A stretch of DNA of 6,053 nucleotides from Chloroflexota bacterium (GCA_030634785.1 DAOWAC010000063.1:1-6053); one strand, 5' to 3'; counted from the stretch's first letter, positions 1 to 4,840 are shown. The notes: generated by a model not told the origin, from the letters alone. Numbers and translations are program-made.

Positions 1-1574
1 ATTTTTGAAAGCATTTTGCAAAGGCTTTCAAGCATTTCTTCCCTCATTCCTGTTCCAATTTTTGCAATTGACTTGAATGAATCGCTTTTTTTGTCATAAA
101 CTGCTGTCAGCAATCCCCCCAATCCAAATTGTGTTCTTTTGCCTTTTCCTTTGTAAAATCCAATTATTACTGTGTCAATAGTATCTCCTAACTCACCTTT
201 ATAGCTTCGCTTTAGCTTAATCCAGGAAAACTTTCTTGCGCCTGCAACATATTTTGCATTAAGGTCTTTTGCAATAATTCCTTCGAGTCCTTTTTCAACA
301 CTTTTGTTAAAGTATTCTTCTAGTTCTTTTACAGAACTTGTTATAATGGTGTCAGTTAAAACAATTGTTTTATTCCTGCCAATTATTTTTCCAAGCCTTT
401 CTCTTCGCTCTCTGAAAGGCAAGTCCATCAAATTTTTTCCGTTTGCATAAAGCAAATCAAAGGCAAATAATGTTAGTGGAAATTCTTTTGCCATCTTATC
501 AATATCATATTTTCTTTTTCTTTGAATGGTTACCTGAAAAGGATAATATTCTTCTGTTTCTTCATTAAATGCAAGTGCTTCTCCTTCAAAAATTGCTTCA
601 CTTGTCTTAAGGTCTTTTACTGCGTTCACAATTTCCGGAAACATTTCTGTAACATTTTCTTGTCTTCTGCTAAAAATTGTTACCTTTTCTTCCTTTTTGT
701 GTATTGCAAGTCTGAATCCGTCATACTTTGCTTCAACCGCACACTTTCCCAATTTTTCAATTATTTTTTTTGCTGTCGGAAGCCTTTCAGCAAGAGTTGG
801 TCTTAGCGGAATGCCTGGTTCCATTTTGATTTTTTCCAATCCCTTAAGTCCGTGCCTTTTCAGAGTTTCTGCAAGGTCTCCCAAATCACTGTGAACATTA
901 TACTTGCTTTCAATAATTTCTTTTACTGCAAACCTTAGTTTTTTATTAAATTCTTCTGCTCGTTTTTCTTCCTTTTTTTCCTTTAGCTTTTTTTCAACAG
1001 TTTTCACAAGCACCTTGTCTTTTTTTGCTTCTGGTAAAAGGTTTATTGCAAAAGCGTCCATTATGGTTGGGTCTCCTATTCCAAGTCTTAAACTTCCCAA
1101 AGGAATTCTGATAAGATAACGTGCTTCTACCGGAGAAGCGCTGTTTAAGAGTTCTGCTAAAAGTTTTATTTTAAGCTGCTGGCTTCCGCTTCCTTCAACT
1201 GTTGCAATTCTTAACAAGTTTTTGAAAACCTTTTCAACAGTTAGTTCTGCGCTAAAAAGCGAACGTTGCTTTTTTTTCTTTAAAAATTCTTCTGCTACAA
1301 GTCCCAAATCGCCTTTTTTCTTAAATTCTTTTTCAACCTCTGCCTTAGTATAACCAGCTGCTTTTGCAATGGCTTCTTCAGCATACTTTTCTCCCATTCC
1401 GATTTCAATATCCTTGTATGGTGGAGCAAGCTGTCCCTGACAAAGGTATATTACTCTTGCAATTTCGTCAACATCGCTTTTTTCAAAGAGTTCTGCAAGC
1501 AAATCAGTCATTTCAAGCCGCTTACTTACTTTTTCAACCCTATCAAAAGAGTCTGCTAAAACCTTAAATTTCAT
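1..1574 (-). CDS. lig: ATP-dependent DNA ligase, C-terminus cut off by window edge
   Basis: This enzyme seals nicks in duplex DNA during replication and repair through a ligase-AMP intermediate. Reading the minus strand from ATG 1574-1572 gives 524 open codons without a stop. Residues 1-215 match the alpha-helical DNA-binding domain of archaeal and eukaryotic ligase I, including the hallmark SLRLGIGDPTIMDA (161-174). The adenylation domain follows: motif I EAKYDGFRL with catalytic Lys283, motif III IFEGEALAF (328-336), IIIa LFAFDLLYANG (369-379), motif IV EGIIAKD (431-437) and motif V WIKLKRSY (451-458). The OB-fold then starts and leaves the window; family members are about 560-600 aa, so roughly 40-75 residues are missing. 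A very charged Lys/Glu linker lies at 194-212. The start is supported by a minus-strand TATA box at 1599-1607, 29 nt upstream, so the mRNA is probably near-leaderless. It lies 45 bp downstream of panD on the same strand. The family call is firm. Confidence 0.95.
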   Translation of the reverse strand, partial: MKFKVLADSFDRVEKVSKRLEMTDLLAELFEKSDVDEIARVIYLCQGQLAPPYKDIEIGMGEKYAEEAIAKAAGYTKAEVEKEFKKKGDLGLVAEEFLKKKKQRSLFSAELTVEKVFKNLLRIATVEGSGSQQLKIKLLAELLNSASPVEARYLIRIPLGSLRLGIGDPTIMDAFAINLLPEAKKDKVLVKTVEKKLKEKKEEKRAEEFNKKLRFAVKEIIESKYNVHSDLGDLAETLKRHGLKGLEKIKMEPGIPLRPTLAERLPTAKKIIEKLGKCAVEAKYDGFRLAIHKKEEKVTIFSRRQENVTEMFPEIVNAVKDLKTSEAIFEGEALAFNEETEEYYPFQVTIQRKRKYDIDKMAKEFPLTLFAFDLLYANGKNLMDLPFRERRERLGKIIGRNKTIVLTDTIITSSVKELEEYFNKSVEKGLEGIIAKDLNAKYVAGARKFSWIKLKRSYKGELGDTIDTVIIGFYKGKGKRTQFGLGGLLTAVYDKKSDSFKSIAKIGTGMREEMLESLCKMLSK

Positions 1575-1598
1575 ACCATATTCTATAAGAATATTAGC

Positions 1599-1607
1599 AA
1601 ATATAAC
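1599..1607 (-). promoter_or_regulatory. TATA-like box of the DNA ligase gene
   Basis: The minus strand reads GTTATATTT, centred 29 nt before the ligase ATG at 1574. That is about the archaeal TATA-to-start distance, so transcription would begin within a few bases of the ATG. No Shine-Dalgarno sequence is visible between box and ATG. It lies in the 45-bp gap after panD, so the ligase can be transcribed alone even if panD also reads into it. Confidence 0.5.
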
Positions 1608-1619
1608 CCTTTTGCAGAC

Positions 1620-1961
1620 TTATAGGTATTTAACAAACCTGTTGTTTTTGTCAACCAAAATCTTTTTTGTATTAATTGACTTGTCTGATAGTTCAAAGCC
1701 TATTATTATGATTTCTTCCCCTGTCTTAATCAAATGAGCTGCTGCTCCATTCATGCAAATTTCTCCACTGCCCTTTTCTCCTTCAATAATATAGGTTTCA
1801 AGTCTTGCCCCGCTTGTATTGCTTGTAACCAATACTTTTTCTCCTGGCAAAAACCCAGCTTTTTCAACAAGCAACTGGTCAACTGTAATGCTTCCAACAT
1901 AATTGACATCGGCATTTGTAACAATTGCCTTGTGTATTTTGGCGTGCAAAAACCATCTCAT
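1620..1961 (-). CDS. panD: Aspartate 1-decarboxylase, pyruvoyl type (PanD)
   Basis: PanD decarboxylates L-aspartate to beta-alanine, a precursor of pantothenate and coenzyme A. It is made as an inactive proenzyme that cleaves itself between Gly and Ser to form a covalent pyruvoyl cofactor. The 113-aa product carries the whole signature: Lys8 and His10 in the KIHKA segment, Tyr21 just before the Gly23-Ser24 cleavage site (NYVGSITVD, 20-28), Arg53 and Tyr57 in ARLETY, and the NGAAA loop at 71-75. Length is slightly under the usual 115-130 aa. The sequence resembles the Bacillus-like rather than the enteric form; whether a maturation partner is needed cannot be read here. The ATG at 1961 fits both the family N-terminus and a TATA box 28 nt upstream. 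It is divergent from the MFS gene and upstream of the ligase. Most archaea are known for a PLP-dependent decarboxylase instead, so this gene was probably acquired from bacteria (inference). Confidence 0.95.
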   Translation of the reverse strand: MRWFLHAKIHKAIVTNADVNYVGSITVDQLLVEKAGFLPGEKVLVTSNTSGARLETYIIEGEKGSGEICMNGAAAHLIKTGEEIIIIGFELSDKSINTKKILVDKNNRFVKYL

Positions 1962-1984
1962 AAAAATAATTGATTAGTCAAAAG

Positions 1985-1993
1985 ATATAAATA
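1985..1993. promoter_or_regulatory. Shared, nearly symmetrical TATA box for panD and the MFS gene
   Basis: The 54-bp spacer between the divergent genes contains GATATAAATATG. Read on the plus strand it gives TATAAATA, on the minus strand TTTATATC. Its centre (about 1989) is 27 nt from the MFS ATG (2016) and 28 nt from the panD ATG (1961), so one box could drive near-leaderless transcripts both ways. On the plus strand the preceding CAAAAG is a plausible purine-rich BRE. This is inferred from spacing; no start-site data exist here. Confidence 0.5.
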
Positions 1994-2015
1994 TGCAGAG
2001 GGTGATATTTCATCT

Positions 2016-2582
2016 ATGCAAAAGGTTTTGAAAATCCTACTGCTGGCTTCTGGTCTGTCCCTATTGGCAGGCGGTTTATTTGGTCCAATTTACGCTATTT
2101 TTGTTGAACAAATTGGCGGAGATATTTTGACCGCAGGAACTGCCTATGCTGCTTTTGCCATTTCTGCCGGAGTTTTAATTTTTGTGATAAGCCGATGGGA
2201 AGACCATATCAAATACAAAGAAACGCTTGTGATAATGGGTTATGCTCTTGGCTGTTTTGGCTTTTTGGGTTATCTTTTAATTCAAGATCCACTTGACCTT
2301 TTTGCTGTTCAGGTTATTTTTGGAATTGCAACAGCTATAGGAACTCCTGCATATGACGGGCTTTACTCAAAGCATTTGGATAAAGGAAAGTTTGTTTCAG
2401 AATGGGGTCTTTGGGAGTCAATGAACTATATCCTGGTAGGAATTTCAGCAGCTGTCGGAGGTTTTTTGGCAAAATTTTTTGGATTTACCTTTCTGTTTTT
2501 TGTCATGCTTGCACTTTCACTCTTTTTACTAATTTTTTCAACACTTTTGTTTTCTGGAAAGGATTCAAAAACCATTCAATAA
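2016..2582 (+). CDS. Half-size major facilitator superfamily (MFS) membrane protein
   Basis: A 188-aa integral membrane protein with about six hydrophobic helices near residues 5-29, 38-58, 70-88, 93-110, 132-154 and 155-180. Between helices 2 and 3 the stretch SRWEDHIKYKETL (59-71) resembles MFS motif A (G-x-x-x-D-R-x-G-R-K), with Asp63 in the acidic position and basic residues after it. The GTPAYDGLYSKH segment (109-120) after helix 4 also looks MFS-like. Normal MFS transporters have 12 helices; this has only one six-helix bundle and a clean stop, with no second half downstream. A functional unit would have to be a dimer (inference). The substrate cannot be told. The ATG at 2016 is 27 nt after the divergent TATA box. 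A possible Shine-Dalgarno GAGGGTGA lies at 1998-2005, 10 nt before the ATG, but it would be outside a transcript starting at the expected site. Confidence 0.75.
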   Translation: MQKVLKILLLASGLSLLAGGLFGPIYAIFVEQIGGDILTAGTAYAAFAISAGVLIFVISRWEDHIKYKETLVIMGYALGCFGFLGYLLIQDPLDLFAVQVIFGIATAIGTPAYDGLYSKHLDKGKFVSEWGLWESMNYILVGISAAVGGFLAKFFGFTFLFFVMLALSLFLLIFSTLLFSGKDSKTIQ

Positions 2583-2591
2583 CTTTAAATA
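2583..2591 (+). promoter_or_regulatory. TATA-like box of the 116-aa gene
   Basis: CTTTAAATA starts directly after the MFS stop codon and is centred 27 nt before the ATG at 2614. This spacing predicts a leaderless mRNA starting at or next to that ATG, and it decides for ATG 2614 over the upstream in-frame TTG at 2599. Confidence 0.5.
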
Positions 2592-2613
2592 ATTCTATTT
2601 GTATAATGAATGC

Positions 2614-2964
2614 ATGGGAATTCGGGTTGAATTTAATCCAGATCTTGCTTTGAGAAATATTTCTGAATATAAAAATGGAAACAGAAAATTGAAAGAATGC
2701 ATTCCTGAAAAGCTTGAAGCAGGACAAACTTATTCTTTTCTTAAAAGCGAACAGCGTAATTACTGGCTTTTGGGCCAGATTCCATTGGTTGAAACAAAGG
2801 GAAACTGTCAGATTTCAAAACCTTTGGCCGCAGTGGAAATTATTGAATCAACTCACTTCATGCTTAACGGAAAGTCCTTTACTAAAGGCAAGTACAAAGT
2901 TGTAGATATCTTTGATTCTTCTGATTCCAAAGCACATTTTGACGGATTTGAAAGAATAAAATAA
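2614..2964 (+). CDS. Conserved-looking small soluble protein of unknown function
   Basis: I do not recognise this 116-aa protein with certainty. It has no signal peptide or membrane segment. It seems to be a small mixed alpha/beta or mostly beta domain, with a charged N-terminal half (LRNISEYKNGNRKLKE, 13-28) and a hydrophobic, aromatic core YWLLGQIPLVET (50-61). Then come AAVEIIESTHF (72-82) and FTKGKYKVVDIFD (89-101). The pattern of a polar loop followed by a strand like 'AVVEIxExTH' is reminiscent of PUA/ASCH-type small beta-barrels that bind RNA or nucleotides, but that is a weak resemblance only. The start at ATG 2614 is chosen because a TATA-like CTTTAAATA lies 27 nt upstream; an in-frame TTG at 2599 would add five residues. 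It follows the MFS gene by 31 bp but appears to have its own promoter. It converges on the membrane-protein gene with 22 bp between stop codons. Confidence 0.7.
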   Translation: MGIRVEFNPDLALRNISEYKNGNRKLKECIPEKLEAGQTYSFLKSEQRNYWLLGQIPLVETKGNCQISKPLAAVEIIESTHFMLNGKSFTKGKYKVVDIFDSSDSKAHFDGFERIK

Positions 2965-2986
2965 GTTCAGGCTTGCTCAAACAGAT

Positions 2987-3259
2987 TTATGCCTTTTCTT
3001 CTTCTTTAACGCCAAACAAAATAACTTTTATTACAAAAAATCCGACAATTGCTCCGATTGGAACAAATAAAAAATAGGGGTAAGGTGTTGTAAAAATGAA
3101 TTTAAGTTGCATTGGCCATTCGTAAAAGCTGTGGTGAATGTCAAACATAAAAATTATAAAAAATGAAATAAAAGCAGAAATTCCAAGAAAAATTGCATCA
3201 GCTATAAGCTCTTCTCTTGTAACAACCAATTTTCTAATTTTTTTCAAATGCCTTTTCAT
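2987..3259 (-). CDS. Small two-helix membrane protein, function unknown
   Basis: A 90-aa protein with a strongly basic N-terminus (MKRHLKKIRKLVV), two hydrophobic segments at about residues 21-40 and 61-83, and a charged tail ending KEEEKA. The basic N-terminus suggests both ends face the cytoplasm, with a short aromatic-rich outer loop containing HHSFYEWPMQL and TTPYPYF (inference). I do not recognise a family and no catalytic motif is visible. The ATG at 3259 is supported by a minus-strand TATA-like GTTTATAAC 30 nt upstream and no good Shine-Dalgarno, again the near-leaderless pattern. It converges with the 116-aa gene. The T-rich stretch at 2994-3009 may serve as U-run terminator for the plus-strand transcript, and the minus-strand T-rich run near 2955-2966 could do the same for this one. 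Confidence 0.7.
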   Translation of the reverse strand: MKRHLKKIRKLVVTREELIADAIFLGISAFISFFIIFMFDIHHSFYEWPMQLKFIFTTPYPYFLFVPIGAIVGFFVIKVILFGVKEEEKA

Positions 3260-3284
3260 TTCAATAATTTAATTCTTTTAGAAA

Positions 3285-3293
3285 GTTATAAAC
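3285..3293 (-). promoter_or_regulatory. TATA-like box of the small membrane-protein gene
   Basis: The minus strand reads GTTTATAAC, centred 30 nt upstream of the ATG at 3259. Its position matches the boxes of the other protein genes here. Confidence 0.45.
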
Positions 3294-3319
3294 CTTTCCC
3301 CATCCCTTCTTCGCTTTTA

Positions 3320-3430
3320 TACGAGGCGCGGTTTTGATTGTCTTTCGGCAATCGAAAACACTCGCTTACACTCGTTTCTAATTGTAACGCCGGCAGGTGC
3401 AGGGGGTGAATTCCTACATTTACCCTGCCA
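3320..3430. other. GC-rich structured island in a gene-free stretch, possible ncRNA
   Basis: Within the gene-free 3260-3719 stretch, bases 3321-3430 are about 50% G+C by hand count, against about 28% at 3541-3600. Two hairpins stand out. The first pairs TTTTGATTG (3332-3340) with CAATCGAAA (3349-3357), 9 bp including one G-U, over an 8-nt loop. The second pairs GGGTGAAT (3404-3411) with ATTTACCC (3418-3425) over TCCTAC, extended by GCA/TGC across a GG bulge. GGCAGG (3392-3397) could instead pair with CCTGCC (3424-3429). In an AT-rich genome such an island often marks a structured RNA. A minus-strand TATA-like ATTTAAA at 3450-3456 would put a transcript start near 3428, at the foot of the second hairpin. 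I match it to no known RNA family, and no gene is convincing here. Confidence 0.35.
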
Positions 3431-3594
3431 AGCAATAAAACTAATGTCCTTTAAATCAAGGGTCTGACAGTTTCTCTGCTTCCATAGGCTTCAACAAACC
3501 TGCATAATCTAAATGATCTCATTAACATCACTCTCCACATTTTTAATTGAAATAATGTTGTTTAATGCGTTTAAAAACAAAAGGAGAGAGTCGA

Positions 3595-3636
3595 GGTTTC
3601 CGGTGAAAATTACCTGTTTTTGGTTTCCGGTGAAAA
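3595..3636. repeat. Two direct copies of GGTTTCCGGTGAAAA with a palindromic core
   Basis: The identical 15-mer occurs at 3595-3609 and 3622-3636, start to start 27 bp. Each contains TTTC-CGGT-GAAA, a short inverted repeat. The pair lies 35-80 bp upstream of the TATA-like box assigned to tRNA-Pro(UGG). Tandem identical dyads suggest an operator for a dimeric DNA-binding protein or a remnant of a small repeat. Two copies are too few to call a CRISPR array. Confidence 0.55.
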
Positions 3637-3670
3637 AACATTTTAAGCAAATTTTGCCAAAAAGAGGCTT

Positions 3671-3680
3671 TTTTTAAATC
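3671..3680 (+). promoter_or_regulatory. TATA-like box upstream of tRNA-Pro(UGG)
   Basis: TTTTTAAATC is centred about 44 bp before the first tRNA base, predicting a start near 3702 and a short 5' leader to be removed by RNase P. ACATTAAATG at 3701-3710 is another TATA-like run, but too close to the tRNA to work with standard spacing. Confidence 0.4.
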
Positions 3681-3719
3681 TTTTCAGTCACAATTATTTT
3701 ACATTAAATGCTTTATTTT

Positions 3720-3793
3720 GGGGGCGTAGTCTAGTCTGGTTAGGATTCTGCGTTTGGGACGCTGTGGCCCCGGTTCGAATCCGGGCGCTCCCA
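3720..3793 (+). tRNA. tRNA-Pro with UGG anticodon
   Basis: The sequence folds as a complete cloverleaf. The acceptor stem pairs GGGGGCG (3720-3726) with CGCTCCC (3786-3792), with one G-U, followed by discriminator A3793. The D-arm pairs GTCT with GGAT, and its loop has the conserved GG. The anticodon loop is TTTGGGA (3753-3759) with anticodon TGG at 3755-3757, which reads proline codons. The T-arm is CCCGG-TTCGAAT-CCGGG (3769-3785). The variable region is four bases. CCA is not encoded. The anticodon stem (3748-3752 with 3760-3764) has a U-U mismatch at the 28-42 pair. No intron is seen. Confidence 0.95.
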
Positions 3794-3798
3794 CTTCC

Positions 3799-3805
3799 TT
3801 TTTTT
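3799..3805 (+). terminator. U-run terminator after tRNA-Pro(UGG)
   Basis: Seven consecutive T follow the tRNA by five bases with no preceding hairpin, the usual archaeal termination signal. It separates the tRNA transcript from the next gene. Confidence 0.5.
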
Positions 3806-3813
3806 ATGCAAAG

Positions 3814-3821
3814 ATTTAATT
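3814..3821 (+). promoter_or_regulatory. TATA-like box of the methyltransferase-like gene
   Basis: ATTTAATT is centred about 28 nt before the ATG at 3846, predicting a near-leaderless mRNA. No Shine-Dalgarno precedes the ATG, and the in-frame TTG at 3825 lies only about 8 nt beyond the box, so it is an unlikely start. Confidence 0.4.
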
Positions 3822-3845
3822 GTTTTGCAAGCTAATACTTATTTA

Positions 3846-4634
3846 ATGAAAAAAAAACGTGTTTCATCAGCTAAACAATTAAAGCCTTTCGGAACTAATA
3901 AAAATTTTAAGTTCGCAAATATTAGACCTATTTATTTTGAGGCTTGGGCGCCAAGCGGAAAATTTATTCAAAGACAGGGCTTTGTTCCAGCAGACCGTTT
4001 TCTTGGAAAAAAGCTTGGAATAACATCAAAAGCAAAAGTTTTGGTTTTTGCAGGCTATTTTGGAGACTGGGCAAGGGCTCTTTCAAAAACATGCGCTGTA
4101 AAGTATACTGATTTGGGTCCAAAAATGACAAGGCTTGCTGCAACAAAAAAGTCAAATGTTAAATCTTTTACAACAAGGCCTGCTGAACTTCTTGTAAGGC
4201 GTCCAAAAGTTTATGACTGGAGTTTTTCGTTTGAACCATATCCTGTTGGCTTACGTGGAATGAGCCTTGTCTTTATTAGATCTTTGCTGAACAAAAAAGG
4301 CTGCAAAATTGCAGAAAGAGATAAGGGTTCATCATTTGTTCGTATTTCGGAACACATTTCTGAAATTTATGGTGCTAACTCAACTGTTAAAACAGCTTCA
4401 ATAAGTGGAACAACAGAACGCTCTACCGGACAACACGAAATTACTATTCTAACCCTTCGCACTAATGCTTCTGCACGAAAAAAAGCAATGCTTGATCTCA
4501 AATTATTACACTACCTTAATCTTGCTGCCAAAAACAAAAAGCAATTGACCTTTGATGACTTGCGCAAAAAACTGAATGTTTCAGAAAAACAATTAGAAGA
4601 ATCGCGAAAAAGGCTTAAAACAGCTTTCTTTTAA
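3846..4634 (+). CDS. Methyltransferase-like protein with possible C-terminal winged helix
   Basis: I do not recognise a named family for this 262-aa basic protein. Residues 65-79 (VLVFAGYFGDWARAL) read as a Rossmann beta-strand and glycine-rich turn like motif I of class I SAM-dependent methyltransferases. The glycines at 70 and 73 and Asp74 stand in for the usual GxGxG. Then VKYTDLGPKMTRLA (85-98) ends a second strand with an acidic Asp89, as in the SAM ribose-binding position, and VYDWSFSFEPYPV (122-134) resembles the strand-4 substrate motif with an aromatic-proline end. Residues 217-262 are helical (LKLLHYLNLAAKN, LTFDDLRKKLNVSEKQLEESRKRL), a typical winged-helix layout. The N-terminal 25 residues are rich in Lys. 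It could be an RNA or DNA modification enzyme or a DNA-binding regulator; the function is open. ATG 3846 is preferred over TTG 3825 from the TATA spacing. It sits alone between two proline tRNA genes. Confidence 0.8.
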   Translation: MKKKRVSSAKQLKPFGTNKNFKFANIRPIYFEAWAPSGKFIQRQGFVPADRFLGKKLGITSKAKVLVFAGYFGDWARALSKTCAVKYTDLGPKMTRLAATKKSNVKSFTTRPAELLVRRPKVYDWSFSFEPYPVGLRGMSLVFIRSLLNKKGCKIAERDKGSSFVRISEHISEIYGANSTVKTASISGTTERSTGQHEITILTLRTNASARKKAMLDLKLLHYLNLAAKNKKQLTFDDLRKKLNVSEKQLEESRKRLKTAFF

Positions 4635-4675
4635 ACGCTTTTAGAAACGCCAGATATATACTTATTCCAACGTAA

Positions 4676-4682
4676 TTTTTTT
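4676..4682 (+). terminator. U-run terminator after the methyltransferase-like gene
   Basis: Seven T lie about 40 bp beyond the stop codon with no clear hairpin, consistent with archaeal termination between this gene and the next tRNA. Confidence 0.4.
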
Positions 4683-4685
4683 GAA

Positions 4686-4694
4686 TTTTAAAAG
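4686..4694 (+). promoter_or_regulatory. TATA-like box upstream of tRNA-Pro(GGG)
   Basis: TTTTAAAAG is centred about 37 bp before the tRNA, predicting a start near 4716 and a short leader. TATATA at 4655-4660 is an alternative further upstream. Confidence 0.4.
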
Positions 4695-4726
4695 TTTTTC
4701 CACTACATTAATTTAGTGTTTATTTG

Positions 4727-4799
4727 GGTGCGTTGGTGTAGTTTGGTAGCATTGTGGACTGGGGGTCTTCCGACAGGAGTTCAAATCTTCTACGTGCCA
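4727..4799 (+). tRNA. tRNA-Pro with GGG anticodon
   Basis: The acceptor stem pairs GGTGCGT (4727-4733) with ACGTGCC (4792-4798), including two G-U pairs, followed by discriminator A4799. The D-arm GTGT/GCAT has a loop with GGTA. The anticodon loop is CTGGGGG (4759-4765) with U33 and anticodon GGG at 4761-4763, for proline codons CCC and CCU. The T-arm AGGAG-TTCAAAT-CTTCT is complete. The anticodon stem GTGGA/TCTTC is weak: one U-U mismatch at 28-42 and one G-U. CCA is not encoded. Unlike the first proline tRNA there is no U-run directly after it, so read-through into proB is possible (inference). The stem weakness makes this call slightly less certain than the first tRNA. Confidence 0.88.
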
Positions 4800-4802
4800 A
4801 TA

Positions 4803-4811
4803 CATTAAATA
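4803..4811 (+). promoter_or_regulatory. TATA-like box of proB
   Basis: CATTAAATA begins four bases after the tRNA-Pro(GGG) discriminator and is centred about 44 bp before the proB ATG. Transcription would start near 4833, giving a leader of roughly 18 nt that contains the GGTGA ribosome site. Confidence 0.4.
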
Positions 4812-4840
4812 AGGAGTTTAATACAAGAGATAACTTACTT

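Noticed and set aside
522..1567. Several plus-strand open frames of 65-94 codons inside the ligase gene
   Set aside because: They overlap the well-supported minus-strand ligase with all its motifs, are rich in Phe/Ser/Cys as expected of antisense frames of AAA/GAA-rich coding DNA, and match no family.
3303..3464. 54-codon plus-strand open frame over the GC-rich island
   Set aside because: It has no suitable start codon, promoter or ribosome site, and the opposite strand is equally open because stop codons are rarer in this GC-richer stretch.
3517..3533. C-box-like GTGATGT on the minus strand as start of a C/D box guide RNA
   Set aside because: No CTGA D box lies at a fitting distance on that strand and there is no C'/D' pair, so the match is likely chance.
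3595..3636. Possible CRISPR array made of the two 15-bp repeats
   Set aside because: Only two short copies with a 12-bp gap; no further repeats and no cas genes in the window.
3825..3845. TTG 3825 as start of the methyltransferase-like gene
   Set aside because: It lies only about 8 nt after the TATA-like box, upstream of the expected transcript start, whereas ATG 3846 fits the spacing seen in the neighbouring genes.
4811..4816. AAGGAG as ribosome site of proB
   Set aside because: It ends about 34 nt before the ATG, too far to act, and would lie outside the predicted transcript; GGTGA at 4841-4845 is placed correctly.
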